In this document: positions 1 through 7,833 of the stretch, piece after piece
How positions within the stretch are numbered: the stretch's first letter is position 1
Layout: the number at the start of each line of letters is the position of its first letter
Notes under the pieces: generated by a model
What the model was told of the DNA's origin: nothing
Database searches by the model: none
Seen by the model: only the letters and a program-made list of their open reading frames with translations
Assembly (NCBI GenBank): GCA_964468125.1
Contig: CAYXVF010000105.1
Location: 1-20,990 of the forward strand
Origin: CAYXVF01 sp964468125
Lineage (GTDB): Bacteria; Myxococcota; XYA12-FULL-58-9; CAYXVF01
Reading direction: 5' to 3'
DNA: 20,990 nt
Translations under genes and position numbers: made by a program

Positions 1-255
1 TGTAGCAACCCTCTCCGATGTTGAGCGGGATACTGGAGGCCGACCGCCGAATCTGGGTGGCCAGTGAACGGTTGATCCGACGGCCGCGGCCTCCGTCACG
101 GAAACCGCTTCCGTGGCCGAGACCGACAGCGCTTCCACCGAAAAACCGAGACCGAGGGCCGAATCTGTGACCCGGTCACCGGAGAGGTCCGCAAAGCACC
201 AACCGGCCGTACTTCACTGTTCAATGCTAGCCCGCCACGCGCTCTGATCCCGAAT

Positions 256-561
256 GTGGCCAGCGGTCGTGTCTACGGCCCCCCAACGGTGATCGCGACG
301 ACCGCCGCGCCCGCGCGCATCCTCCTGGGCGATGCGACAGGCGATGATGCTCTCGACCTCTTGGTCCTGAACGACAGCGAGTTTGAGCCGCTCGAAGGCG
401 ACGGGAGCGGAGGCTTTGCGACCCAGATCCTATCCTCTGAAGCAGGCGGAGATTTCGACGCGTTCCTGGATTTTGATGGAAGCGGTCTTGCGGATCTGGC
501 CTTGTACGACTCCTCTTCAGGTACGATCAGCATCATTGTGGATGTGATCCTCCCTCCGTGA
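256..561 (+). pseudogene. C-terminal fragment of an FG-GAP/VCBS-repeat-like protein
   Basis: The translated frame holds an acidic repeat of the FG-GAP/VCBS type: GDATGDDALDLLVLN, a linker with EGDGSGGFAT, then a second weaker copy with DFDGSGLADLALYD. These D-rich loops normally build Ca2+-binding beta-propeller blades in secreted proteins with many repeats, and here only one and a half are left. There is no signal peptide, the GTG at 256 has no ribosome-binding site, and the frame is open further upstream (from about 76) with arginine-rich sequence unlike a propeller. I read it as a decayed 3' remnant. A small secreted protein or an unusual frame of a longer gene that starts before the window is possible. 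Bases 1-255 otherwise hold nothing I can call. Confidence 0.35.
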
Positions 562-609
562 CCCGTCTGCCCTGGCGGATCATTCGCACGCGGCGTACGC
601 TGGCACCGC

Positions 610-1734
610 ATGCTCGACGTGATCGTCCTCGGCGGCTGCGGTGGGGTCGGCAGCGCCGCCCTCTTCCATCTGGCCCGCGCCGGTGCCAACGTCCTCGGTC
701 TCGACCGCTTCCCGCCCGGGCACGACCGGGGCAGCTCGCACGGGGATACGCGGGTCATTCGCCAGGCCTACTTCGAGCACCCGGACTACGTCCCGCTTCT
801 GACGCGCGCCACCGAGCTGTGGTGCAGACTCGAAGAGGACGCTGGCACCCGACTCTTCCATCGAACGGGCGTGCTCACAGTGGGTTTGCCCGATCGTGCG
901 GTGGTTCAGGGAACCCGCCGCAGCGCCGCCGAGCACGGTCTGCCTCTCGATGAGGTGCCAACGTCCGAGGTTCGCTCCTTGGGCTTCTCACCACCGGAGG
1001 ATGCGGTCGCTCTCTTCGAGCCCGCGGGCGGCTATCTCGAGGTCGAAAAGTGCGTGCAGACGCACGTGTCGCTCGCGCAAGCGCACGGGGCCACGGTCGA
1101 AATCGGACGGGCGGTAGCCCGCTGGGAAAGCGATGCCTCGGGCGCGAAGGTCTGGCTGGAAGATGGAGAGGCGCTCGCGTGCAAGACGCTCGTCGTGTGC
1201 GCCGGAGCTTGGGCGGGGCCACTGCTCGCGGAGCTCGGCGTCGAGCTTCGGATCCTGCGAAAACATCTCCACTGGCTCGCCCCCCTCGACTCGAGGTGTG
1301 CGCAGCTGCCGGTGTGGTTCTTCGAGGTGCCAACGTCCCCCGAACGCTCGCGCTACTACTACGGATTCCCAGCACTTTCCGATGGCCGCGGCGTCAAGCT
1401 CGCGGAGCACAGCGGCGGTGAACCCGTGCGCGACCCGCTCTTTTTGCCGCGCTCCATCGATCCGAAAGAGCTGCGCGGGACGTTGAGCTTCGCCCGGCGG
1501 CACCTCGCCGGGCTCGCCGGAGCCCCGCGTGACCACGCGGCGTGCATGTACACGATGTCCCCGGACGAGCACTTCATCGTCGACCACGTGCACCCGAACG
1601 TGCTCGCCGTCGCGGGCCTGTCGGGACACGGCTTCAAATTCGCCTCGGTCCTCGGGGAGCTCGTCCGCGACCTCGCCCTCGAGGGCGAAAGCGTCCTGCC
1701 CCACCGATTCCTCCGCCTCGACCGCTTTCGCTGA
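610..1734 (+). CDS. FAD-dependent oxidoreductase, monomeric sarcosine oxidase / N-methyltryptophan oxidase family
   Basis: This 374-residue flavoenzyme of the DAO superfamily probably oxidises a secondary amine (sarcosine or another N-methyl amino acid) to an imine, making H2O2. The N-terminus has the FAD dinucleotide-binding glycines (GGCGGVG, residues 8-14). Next comes the family signature SSHGDTRVIRQAY, then the TGVL stretch near residue 86. Lys263 in GVKLAEH corresponds to the lysine that activates oxygen in monomeric sarcosine oxidase. Cys312 in CMYTMSPDEHF matches the cysteine that covalently holds the flavin, and the ending LSGHGFKFASVLGE is typical. Length is close to the usual 370-390. 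No strong ribosome-binding site precedes the ATG, but the N-terminus fits the family exactly. It stands alone, convergent with the lipoprotein gene. The exact substrate cannot be told from sequence. Confidence 0.88.
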   Translation: MLDVIVLGGCGGVGSAALFHLARAGANVLGLDRFPPGHDRGSSHGDTRVIRQAYFEHPDYVPLLTRATELWCRLEEDAGTRLFHRTGVLTVGLPDRAVVQGTRRSAAEHGLPLDEVPTSEVRSLGFSPPEDAVALFEPAGGYLEVEKCVQTHVSLAQAHGATVEIGRAVARWESDASGAKVWLEDGEALACKTLVVCAGAWAGPLLAELGVELRILRKHLHWLAPLDSRCAQLPVWFFEVPTSPERSRYYYGFPALSDGRGVKLAEHSGGEPVRDPLFLPRSIDPKELRGTLSFARRHLAGLAGAPRDHAACMYTMSPDEHFIVDHVHPNVLAVAGLSGHGFKFASVLGELVRDLALEGESVLPHRFLRLDRFR

Positions 1735-1745
1735 ACAGCCGGGGA

Positions 1746-2305
1746 CTACGGGACGTTGATTCCGAAGTTCACGTCCGCGTCACCGGCACTCAAATCGATT
1801 TCATCGCCAAAACCGAGTCCGACCGGTTCGTTCACCGTTCCGGGGTAGTAGCCTTCCCAATCCGCGGGGCCGAGCACGTCGGCATCTCCGTCCACGTCGA
1901 TCGCGGCACCCACCTGATAGTCACTACGTGCCTCGAGCTCGCACCAGGCAAAAGTGATGGAGGTGCCGGAGGTAGGAACCGTGAACGGAATCGTGTTCGA
2001 CTGAAACCCGCTGCGAATGAAGAGATTGCCGAAGGTGCCGGCGCTCACCGTGCTGGGGAGATTGATCGTGCCTGTGAGCACCCGTGGCCCCTCCCCGAAA
2101 AAGAACGCGGGAGAGGCGGTCACCTGTCCCTCGCAAGCCAGCATCGTCCCCCGCTCGACATGTTGTCGTTAGAGTTAGCGTTGGCGCCTGACCCGGGATC
2201 GGCATTGCCGTTGCCGCTCGAGGAACCAAAAAACGGCTCGGGCTCCGGGGCCCCCCCGCACGCGCTCAGGAGCAACACCACACAGATTCCACCCATGGTC
2301 CTCAT
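1746..2305 (-). pseudogene. Putative lipoprotein, frameshifted at a G5 run
   Basis: The 5' part starts at an ATG (2305) behind a good AGGGAG ribosome-binding site. It encodes a lipoprotein signal MRTMGGICVVLLLSAC with the lipobox cysteine at residue 16, then a low-complexity Gly/Ser/Asn linker. That frame ends soon after residue 51. The rest of the protein, to 1746, continues in another frame: a beta-rich domain with GTINLPSTVSAGTFGNLF, a DVDGDADVLGPAD acidic loop that could bind Ca2+, and a C-terminus rich in Asp. One extra G in the run of five (2148-2152) would join both parts into about 186 residues. The product would be an outer-membrane or periplasm-facing lipoprotein of unknown function. 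Either the gene is broken or the draft sequence has a homopolymer error. Confidence 0.6.
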
Positions 2306-2495
2306 CGGTTTTCTCCCTTTCGGTAGCGGAGGGACGCATTGCGGTCGCAGAAAATTCGTTCCCGTCCGGGCACTCAGCCCCAGAGGGCCCGTTTTTCCTT
2401 CTTTTCGCGCAACGCCTCGGACGCGCCGCCGATAACGCATCTCGAAAGCCGATTGAGCCCTGGTTTGGACTTTTTTCGACGATGGAGACAGCAGG

Positions 2496-3491
2496 ATGAG
2501 TCAGTTGGATGTGGTGCGAGCCCAAATAGCGGATCTTCGCGCCGAGCTCGGTGAGCTCCAGCAGGAGCCGATCGGGCAGACGCTCCGAGAAATGCGCCAG
2601 ATGAGCGCCGAGGCGGCGATCGAGACTCTGGAAGATTCGCAGCTCGACGGAACCGCCGAAGAGTCGCGCGCACGCGACCGCCTCGAAGCCCACGCGGCCG
2701 GCACGGCGTACGTGGTCACTCGAAACGCGGCGGCGGCATTGAGCACGGGCCCGTTGAACGGGCTGCGCGTGCCGAATCCAGCGATCTACCGGAGCGTCTT
2801 CCAAGGCGCGAGTGACGACTCCCTCGTGGACGCGCTGAAGAACCCAACGGTGGGCGCGACTCAGGCCGGAGATACCGCGCCGGTCATCAACGCGATCGTC
2901 GCGGGCGCGGAAGCCGCCTTTGGCACCGACAACCCCTTCAACGCCGTGGCCTTCGCTGCGGTCGAAGGCGACGCAGAAGCGACCCGCGCGCTCGCACAAG
3001 AAGCGCTCCTGCGAATTCGGGACGAGGCGGAGCAGGTGCTGCAGCGCGAACGCCAGGAGAGCATCGAGGCGCATTGCACCTTCCGCGAGGGGGTGCTCGA
3101 TGCGGAGGGTGCCGCAGGCATGGCTACCCACGCGATCGGACCGATCAGTACCGACCTCTTCGCGCTACAGAGCCGGCTCGAAGGGCTCGAAGCGCGGCTC
3201 GAACGACTCCCCCGCTCCTTGAGCTTCGAGGCTGAGCTCGCGACGATCCAGCGCGGGGCCTCGGTGATCGAATCGGAGCTCGGCAACCTGCAGACCCGCT
3301 GGAATGACGTACGGTTCAGCGCTGCGGTCATCGCCGACCCTGCATCGAGTCGTCGAGTGGAAGAAGGCAACGAACTCTGCGCCGAGCTGACCCGTGGGCT
3401 TACCAACTTCACCGAGACTCTGCGTGCTCTGACCGCCCCGGACGGTGCGGCGGGGCGCGACGGCTCGTTCGACCGGCTCCGCCGCCCTTAG
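2496..3491 (+). CDS. Hypothetical coiled-coil protein
   Basis: I do not recognise this 331-residue protein. It begins with an amphipathic helix rich in Leu, Glu and Arg (SQLDVVRAQIADLRAELGEL), and a further coiled-coil-like stretch (ALQSRLEGLEARLERL) lies near residue 230. The middle (about 85-160) is Ala/Gly/Asn-rich and less charged, with VPNPAIYRSVFQG and TAPVINAIVAGAEAAFGTDNPFN. No signal peptide, membrane segment or metal motif is visible, so it is probably cytoplasmic. The ATG follows a GGAGACAGCAGG purine-rich stretch, and base use matches the surrounding genes. It converges on ihfB with only three bases between the two stop codons. The fold is mostly helical by eye; function unknown. 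Confidence 0.7.
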   Translation: MSQLDVVRAQIADLRAELGELQQEPIGQTLREMRQMSAEAAIETLEDSQLDGTAEESRARDRLEAHAAGTAYVVTRNAAAALSTGPLNGLRVPNPAIYRSVFQGASDDSLVDALKNPTVGATQAGDTAPVINAIVAGAEAAFGTDNPFNAVAFAAVEGDAEATRALAQEALLRIRDEAEQVLQRERQESIEAHCTFREGVLDAEGAAGMATHAIGPISTDLFALQSRLEGLEARLERLPRSLSFEAELATIQRGASVIESELGNLQTRWNDVRFSAAVIADPASSRRVEEGNELCAELTRGLTNFTETLRALTAPDGAAGRDGSFDRLRRP

Positions 3492-3494
3492 TCG

Positions 3495-3926
3495 TCAGAC
3501 CTCGAAGGAGCCCGGATCCTCGTGCGGGGCCACCACGTAGCGTTCGCGCCCGAGACGCTCCTCCGTCGAGGGCGCCGGAGTGGCCTCGTCTTCACTCACG
3601 TCAACCGGTGCGAAGTCGTCCCCTTCCTGGAGGGGGTACTTCGTGCGGCCGTCGTCCACCCGCTTCTTCAGATCGTGACCGACGGTGAAGAACGGCACGC
3701 GCTTTGACGGTACCTCGATAGTCTCGCCCGTCTTAGGGTTGCGCCCTGCGCGCGCGCGGCGCTGACGCACTGTGAAGCTGCCAAATCCGCGGATCTCGAT
3801 CCGGTCGCCCACCTTGAGGGCGTCGGTCATCGTGTCGAAAATCGTGTTGACGACGATTTCGAGGTCTCGCACCGGCAGGTGAGGCATCTTTTCGGACACC
3901 GCGCGGATGAGCTCGCTCTTGGTCAT
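3495..3926 (-). CDS. ihfB: Integration host factor beta-type HU/IHF DNA-binding protein with acidic C-terminal tail
   Basis: This nucleoid protein binds and bends DNA as a dimer in transcription, recombination and replication. Residues 1-92 are a complete HU/IHF fold: MTKSELI at the start, ERIEIRGFGSF-like core (DRIEIRGFGSFTVRQRR), and the DNA-intercalating arm GRNPKTGE with Pro64. The MTKSEL start and the position just after rpsA both point to the beta subunit. I chose the ATG at 3926; a TTG at 3941 is also in frame but adds only five residues not seen in the family. Unusually, about 50 extra residues follow the core, rich in Asp/Glu/Pro (EGDDFAPVDVSEDEATPAPS), making 143 residues against the usual 90-105. 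The gene lies 172 bases downstream of rpsA and is probably partly cotranscribed. Confidence 0.9.
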   Translation of the reverse strand: MTKSELIRAVSEKMPHLPVRDLEIVVNTIFDTMTDALKVGDRIEIRGFGSFTVRQRRARAGRNPKTGETIEVPSKRVPFFTVGHDLKKRVDDGRTKYPLQEGDDFAPVDVSEDEATPAPSTEERLGRERYVVAPHEDPGSFEV

Positions 3927-4053
3927 GGGGGCAACTCGCAAGGGTAACGGAATCGGTCCTACCTCGACGCGGCCTCGCAGGCCAGCATTCTCCGAGGCAG
4001 CTCTGCGTGACGCATGAGACGCCCCACAGAGCGGTCATCGCCGAACGACAGCA

Positions 4054-4083
4054 CAGGCCCCGGGGTGGATCTCCCGGGGCCTG
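4054..4083 (-). terminator. GC-rich hairpin just after rpsA
   Basis: A perfect 11-bp inverted repeat (CAGGCCCCGGG / CCCGGGGCCTG) with an 8-base loop starts 16 bases past the rpsA stop codon. No clear U-tract follows on the minus strand, so it may be a weak or partial terminator, or a 3'-stabilising hairpin that sets the ratio of rpsA to ihfB expression. Confidence 0.55.
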
Positions 4084-4098
4084 CACCTCAAATCGCAA

Positions 4099-5838
4099 TC
4101 ACGCGTCGTCGTTCGACTTCGTGTCCGAAATCTGAATGCCCGAGAGCTTGTCGGCGAACGCATCACCCATGGTGGTGCGGCTCGCATCCGGCTCGTCGAA
4201 CTGGTACGCGCGGTAATCGCTCGTGCCGTCGAGGGCCGCCTTGAGCGACAGCGAGATCCGACGGTCCGCCGCGTCGACGTCGAGGACCATCACGTCCACA
4301 TCGTCGCCAGGCTTCAGCACGTCTTCCGTCTTGTCGACCCGCTCCTCCGAGAGCTCGGAGATGTGGACGAGACCATCGATGCCGGGCTCGATCTCGACGA
4401 AGGCACCGTAATCGGTGACCTTCATGACCTTGCCCTTCACCTTGGTTCCGCGCGGGTAGTTGCGCGGCAGGTTGTCCCACGGATCGTCGGTGAGCTGCTT
4501 GATGCCGAGCGAGAACCGCTCGTTCTCAGCGTCGATGTTCAGCACGACCGCCTCGACTTCGTCGCCCTTCTTGAAGAGCTCCGAGGGATGCTTCACACGG
4601 TGAGTCCAGGACAGGTCGCTGACGTGGACCAGGCCATCGATGCCTTCCTCCACGCCGACGAAGATCCCGAAGTCGGTGATGTTGCGGACGACGCCGCGAA
4701 TGACCGCGCCCACCGGGTACTGGTCCTTGAGCATGTCCCAGGGGTTCGGCTCGACCTGCTTCATGCCGAGGCTGATGCGCTTCTGCGGCAGATCGATGTC
4801 GAGAACGATCGCGTCGACCGCGTCGCCGACATTCACGAGCTTGCTCGGGTGCTTGACCCTTTTGGTCCAGCTCATCTCGCTCACGTGCACGAGGCCCTCG
4901 ATGCCCGGCTCGAGCTCGATGAACGCGCCGTAATCGGTGAGACTCACGACCTTGCCGTGCACCTTCTTGCCGACCGGATACTTCTCGGCGGCGGTGGTCC
5001 ACGGGTCTTCAGTGATCTGCTTGTAGCCGAGGCTGACGCGCTCGCTGTCCGCATCGAACTTCAAGATCTTCACTTTGATCTCGTCGCCGATGTTGAACAT
5101 CTCGCTCGGGTGATTCACCCGGCCCCAGCTCATGTCGGTGATGTGGAGCAGACCGTCGATGCCACCGAGGTCGACGAATGCGCCGTAGTCGGTGAGGTTC
5201 TTGACCACGCCCACCATGACCTCGCCCTCGGCGAGCTTCTTGAGCGTGTCCTTCTTCTGTTCTTCGCGTTCCTGCTCGAGGAGGACGCGGCGGGAAAGCA
5301 CAATGTTTCCACGCTTCTTGTTGAATTTGATGACCTTGAACTCGAAGCGCTCACCGATCATCTTGTCGAGGTTGCGGATCGGGCGAAGGTCCACCTGGCT
5401 GCCGGGCAGGAATGCCTTCACTCCGATGTCGACGCTCAGGCCGCCCTTCACGCGGGCGACGATCACACCTTCGATCAGCTCGTCGCGCTCGGCCGCCGCG
5501 GAGATGTCGTCCCAGACGCGCAGCTTGTCAGCCTTTTCTTTGCTGACGATAACGAGACCGCTGTCATCTTCGCGGCTCTCGACGAACACGTCGATCGTGT
5601 CACCCACTTCGACCTTGGGCTCGCCTTCGATGACGGTGAACTCGGACAGGGAAACGGTGGCCTCGGACTTGTAGCCGATGTCGATGAGCACGTGATCTTT
5701 GCCCACTTCGATCACGCGGCCAGAGACCACTTCGCCTTCCTTCACCGCATCCTGGCGCTGAAGGGAAGCCTCAAACATTTCTGCGAACGTCAGTCCGTCT
5801 TCTCGAAGAACATCACCCTCGTGGGTTTGCTGATCCAT
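4099..5838 (-). CDS. rpsA: 30S ribosomal protein S1
   Basis: S1 brings mRNA to the 30S subunit and unfolds structured leaders. Six S1 (OB-fold) domains can be read in the 579 residues: roughly 33-103, 119-190, 205-277, 290-363, 376-450 and 463-536. Domains 3-6 carry the canonical pattern, such as LTDYGAFVDLGGIDGLLHITDMSW. The first two are divergent, as usual for the ribosome-docking half. Length is near the 550-580 typical of proteobacteria. The ATG at 5838 is preceded by GGGAGAAAG. The order rpsA-ihfB is a classic proteobacterial arrangement; the usual upstream cmk is absent here and rpsU lies upstream instead. The C-terminal tail ends in acidic residues. The long open frame on the opposite strand is a composition artefact. 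Confidence 0.98.
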   Translation of the reverse strand: MDQQTHEGDVLREDGLTFAEMFEASLQRQDAVKEGEVVSGRVIEVGKDHVLIDIGYKSEATVSLSEFTVIEGEPKVEVGDTIDVFVESREDDSGLVIVSKEKADKLRVWDDISAAAERDELIEGVIVARVKGGLSVDIGVKAFLPGSQVDLRPIRNLDKMIGERFEFKVIKFNKKRGNIVLSRRVLLEQEREEQKKDTLKKLAEGEVMVGVVKNLTDYGAFVDLGGIDGLLHITDMSWGRVNHPSEMFNIGDEIKVKILKFDADSERVSLGYKQITEDPWTTAAEKYPVGKKVHGKVVSLTDYGAFIELEPGIEGLVHVSEMSWTKRVKHPSKLVNVGDAVDAIVLDIDLPQKRISLGMKQVEPNPWDMLKDQYPVGAVIRGVVRNITDFGIFVGVEEGIDGLVHVSDLSWTHRVKHPSELFKKGDEVEAVVLNIDAENERFSLGIKQLTDDPWDNLPRNYPRGTKVKGKVMKVTDYGAFVEIEPGIDGLVHISELSEERVDKTEDVLKPGDDVDVMVLDVDAADRRISLSLKAALDGTSDYRAYQFDEPDASRTTMGDAFADKLSGIQISDTKSNDDA

Positions 5839-5926
5839 GTAGAAACTTGATCTTTCTCCCGGTCTCGGCGCCCTCGCCCATTCGAGGACCGACCCAATAC
5901 CGGTCTAGAAGCCTTTGCCCGCGTGT

Positions 5927-5947
5927 GGTTCTGGCCTCTCCAGAACC
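5927..5947 (-). other. Hairpin in the rpsU-rpsA intergenic region
   Basis: A perfect 8-bp inverted repeat, GGTTCTGG / CCAGAACC, with a 5-base loop lies about 90 bases upstream of the rpsA start. It could be the end of the rpsU transcript or part of the rpsA leader. There is no U-tract on either strand. The rest of 5839-6085 holds no gene that I can see. Confidence 0.35.
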
Positions 5948-6044
5948 TTCACTTGCCACTCGCGTGGTCAGCGGAGGCTTGCGGTTGGTACGAGCCGCTT
6001 CCCCGTGAAGCGACCCGCGTCGTCTGTGCGATTGTCACGGGACG

Positions 6045-6061
6045 GCTCTCCGTCGGAGAGC
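6045..6061 (-). terminator. Hairpin 25 bases after the rpsU stop
   Basis: The stem GCTCTCC / GGAGAGC (7 bp, 3-base loop) follows rpsU. A further hairpin, CGCGTC / GACGCG (6082-6096), spans the rpsU stop codon. No U-run follows, so intrinsic termination is uncertain; the pair may rather protect the 3' end of a short abundant mRNA. Confidence 0.35.
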
Positions 6062-6085
6062 GGTCGGTTCCCAACGGGCTCCGCG

Positions 6086-6283
6086 TCAGCGACGCGAGCG
6101 GGCTTGGGAGCGTCGGCGGCGCTTTTCCGCGATGCGCTTCTTTTCCTTCTTCTGAATCGAAGGCTTGAGATACGCTTCACGCTTGCGCGCTTCCTTCAGG
6201 ATTCCGGCAGCCTCGACCTTCTTCTTGAAGCGGCGAATCGCCTTGTCGATATGCTCACCGTCACGAACCTGAACGCTTGCCAA
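6086..6283 (-). CDS. rpsU: 30S ribosomal protein S21
   Basis: This small basic subunit protein sits near the anti-Shine-Dalgarno end of 16S rRNA and aids initiation. The 65-residue product has the bS21 pattern: VQVRDGEHIDKAIRRFKKKVE at the start, then GILKEARKREAYLKPSI and a Lys/Arg-rich tail KKEKKRIAEKRRRR. Length is normal (60-75). The start is a TTG at 6283: the sequence MASVQV fits the family, no ATG or GTG is available at the right place, and a strong GAGGGGGTGA ribosome-binding site lies eight bases upstream. A near-consensus promoter precedes it. It is followed, after 247 bases, by rpsA in the same direction. Confidence 0.95.
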   Translation of the reverse strand: MASVQVRDGEHIDKAIRRFKKKVEAAGILKEARKREAYLKPSIQKKEKKRIAEKRRRRSQARSRR

Positions 6284-6363
6284 CTGAAATCACCCCCTCA
6301 CCGGGAATTCTAGACGCGCTCCAAAGGATGCTCCAATGCACCCTGGGCCGTCCGAGGGCGCGA

Positions 6364-6391
6364 ATAATAGACATCGGCCTTCGAATAGCAA
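6364..6391 (-). promoter_or_regulatory. Predicted sigma-70-type promoter of rpsU
   Basis: Read on the minus strand, TTGCTA (6391-6386) and TATTAT (6369-6364) are separated by 16 bases. This is a close match to the housekeeping -35/-10 pattern, about 80 bases upstream of the rpsU start, in a locally AT-richer stretch between two genes. Confidence 0.55.
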
Positions 6392-6413
6392 GGGCTTCTT
6401 TCGAAAATCACCC

Positions 6414-6875
6414 TCAACTTCGGCGGGTTCGGACCCCGACGCTGGACAGCTCAAAGCGCTCGTCGAGCTCGGCTCGGTTCTGAAACGAGGGAGTCGCTTC
6501 CGACCAGCCGTCTTTCGAGAAGGGATCGGCACCCCGCTCGTCGCGCTTCACGACCGATCGAAGCTGCTCGAGCGTTATCCCGAGCTCAAAGAAATCCGCG
6601 TTGGCGTAGGGCAAACCGGGCGAGCCCTCGCGCTCGGCGGCCGCAGCAGCTGGGATCAGGGCGCGCATGCTTCTCCCCCAGTCGCGCAGTACATCCGCCG
6701 GGAGGTCCGGGGCGCCTTCCGGGGCCATGTCCGCAGCCACGAGCGACGCGATGTAGTCGAGCTGCTGGGCGGCCTCCCGAAGCCCGACCGTCGAGAGGTA
6801 ACCGTCGACGACCGGATTCGGTGCGTGTATGCTCCGCGGCGCGATGGCGCCCAACGGATCAGTCGGATGGCTCAT
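6414..6875 (-). CDS. Hypothetical protein
   Basis: The 153-residue product is not recognised. I start it at the ATG at 6875 because GAGGGGAGA lies at ideal distance; an in-frame ATG at 6944 has no such signal. The N-terminus MSHPTDPLGAIAPRS is followed by a helical region (residues 25-90) with LREAAQQLDYIASLVAADM and an alanine-rich RALIPAAAAAEREG. A mixed charged C-terminus follows. No signal peptide, membrane helix, cysteine motif or metal site is seen, so it is probably a small cytoplasmic helical protein. It lies 133 bases downstream of the GNAT gene on the same strand and could share its transcript. The rpsU promoter lies just beyond its stop codon. Confidence 0.6.
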   Translation of the reverse strand: MSHPTDPLGAIAPRSIHAPNPVVDGYLSTVGLREAAQQLDYIASLVAADMAPEGAPDLPADVLRDWGRSMRALIPAAAAAEREGSPGLPYANADFFELGITLEQLRSVVKRDERGADPFSKDGWSEATPSFQNRAELDERFELSSVGVRTRRS

Positions 6876-7008
6876 CCAGATCTCCCCTCGGAGGCTAGCC
6901 GCTCGCCCCCTCTCCTGCCAGCTCGAAACAATAATCGAGGCCACCTGACAATCGGGAGACTATCGGGTGACGATTTTGGAGCGTATGACGGCGATCACAT
7001 CCGCCTTC

Positions 7009-7695
7009 TCAGCCGCACTTGGGGCGGGTAAACACGGCGAGCTGATCTGAAGGGACAAAACCGAGAGATTGGGCGAACTCATGCGAAGCGACGTTGCTTT
7101 CTACCGCTCCCCAAACCGCCCGGCGGCCTGTCGCACTGCAGCGACGGATCAACTCGCTCACCACCGCCCGGGCGAGGCCCTGCCGCCGGAACGCTTCCGC
7201 CGTATCGACCGCGATGTCGAAGAAGCCCTCCGTCTGCCAGGCCGCATAGGCAAAACTCACGGGATTCCCATCGACCTCGGTCGCGAGGACTTCGTGGCGT
7301 GCGAGAGCACTGACGATTTCGTCCCGAAGCTCTGCCTCGAGGTGCTCCAGGTCGACGGTGCACGTCAGGGGCGAGACCCCAACGCCCCCAGGCTCCAGAC
7401 CGTCTAGGCTCGGTAAGGTGTAGAGCGTCGCGATCTCCGAATCCCAGGTCTCGAGGGCGCTGCCGACCCAGTCTCGATCTTCTAGCGTGCAAAGCACTTC
7501 TTCTGCGTCTTCGGTCTCCAGGAGCAGCGTCTCAAAGGAGGGCGTTCCGATCACCGCCGCGAGGCGCGAGAAGCGGTCGCTGATGATGATGCCGTCGCGC
7601 TCGTATTCGATGCGGGCGCGGTGGCTCTGGAGCATTGCGCGAACTTCGATCCAGCGAGGAACGTCGGGAAGCTGGTGTGGGGGTTGGCGCATCAT
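7009..7695 (-). CDS. GNAT-family N-acetyltransferase
   Basis: The 228-residue protein likely transfers an acetyl group from acetyl-CoA to an amine. The C-terminal half has the GNAT core: a beta-strand (NPVSFAYAAWQTEGFFDIAVDT), the acetyl-CoA pyrophosphate loop RRQGLARAVV (an R/Q-x-x-G-x-A/G type motif), and the final AVESNVASHEFAQSLGF, which is the usual NxxS...A..LGF helix. The N-terminal 110 residues are a separate domain as in the two-part GNAT_acetyltran-type proteins, and may bind the unknown acceptor. The ATG at 7695 follows AGGAGAGGTC. The gene begins 138 bases after the LysR stop codon, so it may have its own promoter. The substrate cannot be inferred from the neighbours. Confidence 0.82.
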   Translation of the reverse strand: MMRQPPHQLPDVPRWIEVRAMLQSHRARIEYERDGIIISDRFSRLAAVIGTPSFETLLLETEDAEEVLCTLEDRDWVGSALETWDSEIATLYTLPSLDGLEPGGVGVSPLTCTVDLEHLEAELRDEIVSALARHEVLATEVDGNPVSFAYAAWQTEGFFDIAVDTAEAFRRQGLARAVVSELIRRCSATGRRAVWGAVESNVASHEFAQSLGFVPSDQLAVFTRPKCG

Positions 7696-7833
7696 TCGAC
7701 CTCTCCTTCGCTACAAAACAACCGCCAGGCCGAGCGCGTCTTCTCGAGTACGTGACCGCTTGCTCCAAACCTAAAGAAGTAAAGATACCACTTACAGGCC
7801 AAGTCGATACCGCTCTTTTGCCGCGAACACTGT

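Noticed and set aside
60..220. Minus-strand open stretch with Ser/Val/Ala/Glu-rich product
   Set aside because: Bounded by a stop near 220, no start codon with a ribosome-binding site, and it reflects short similar DNA words rather than a gene.
4363..5850. 495-codon open frame opposite rpsA
   Set aside because: Exact antisense of a certain S1 gene; its Asp/His/Val/Leu-rich product mirrors the repeated S1 codons and has no homology signature.
6336..7031. 231-codon plus-strand frame between rpsU and the GNAT gene
   Set aside because: Overlaps the minus-strand hypothetical gene, which has a strong ribosome-binding site; the plus frame has none and is Arg-rich.
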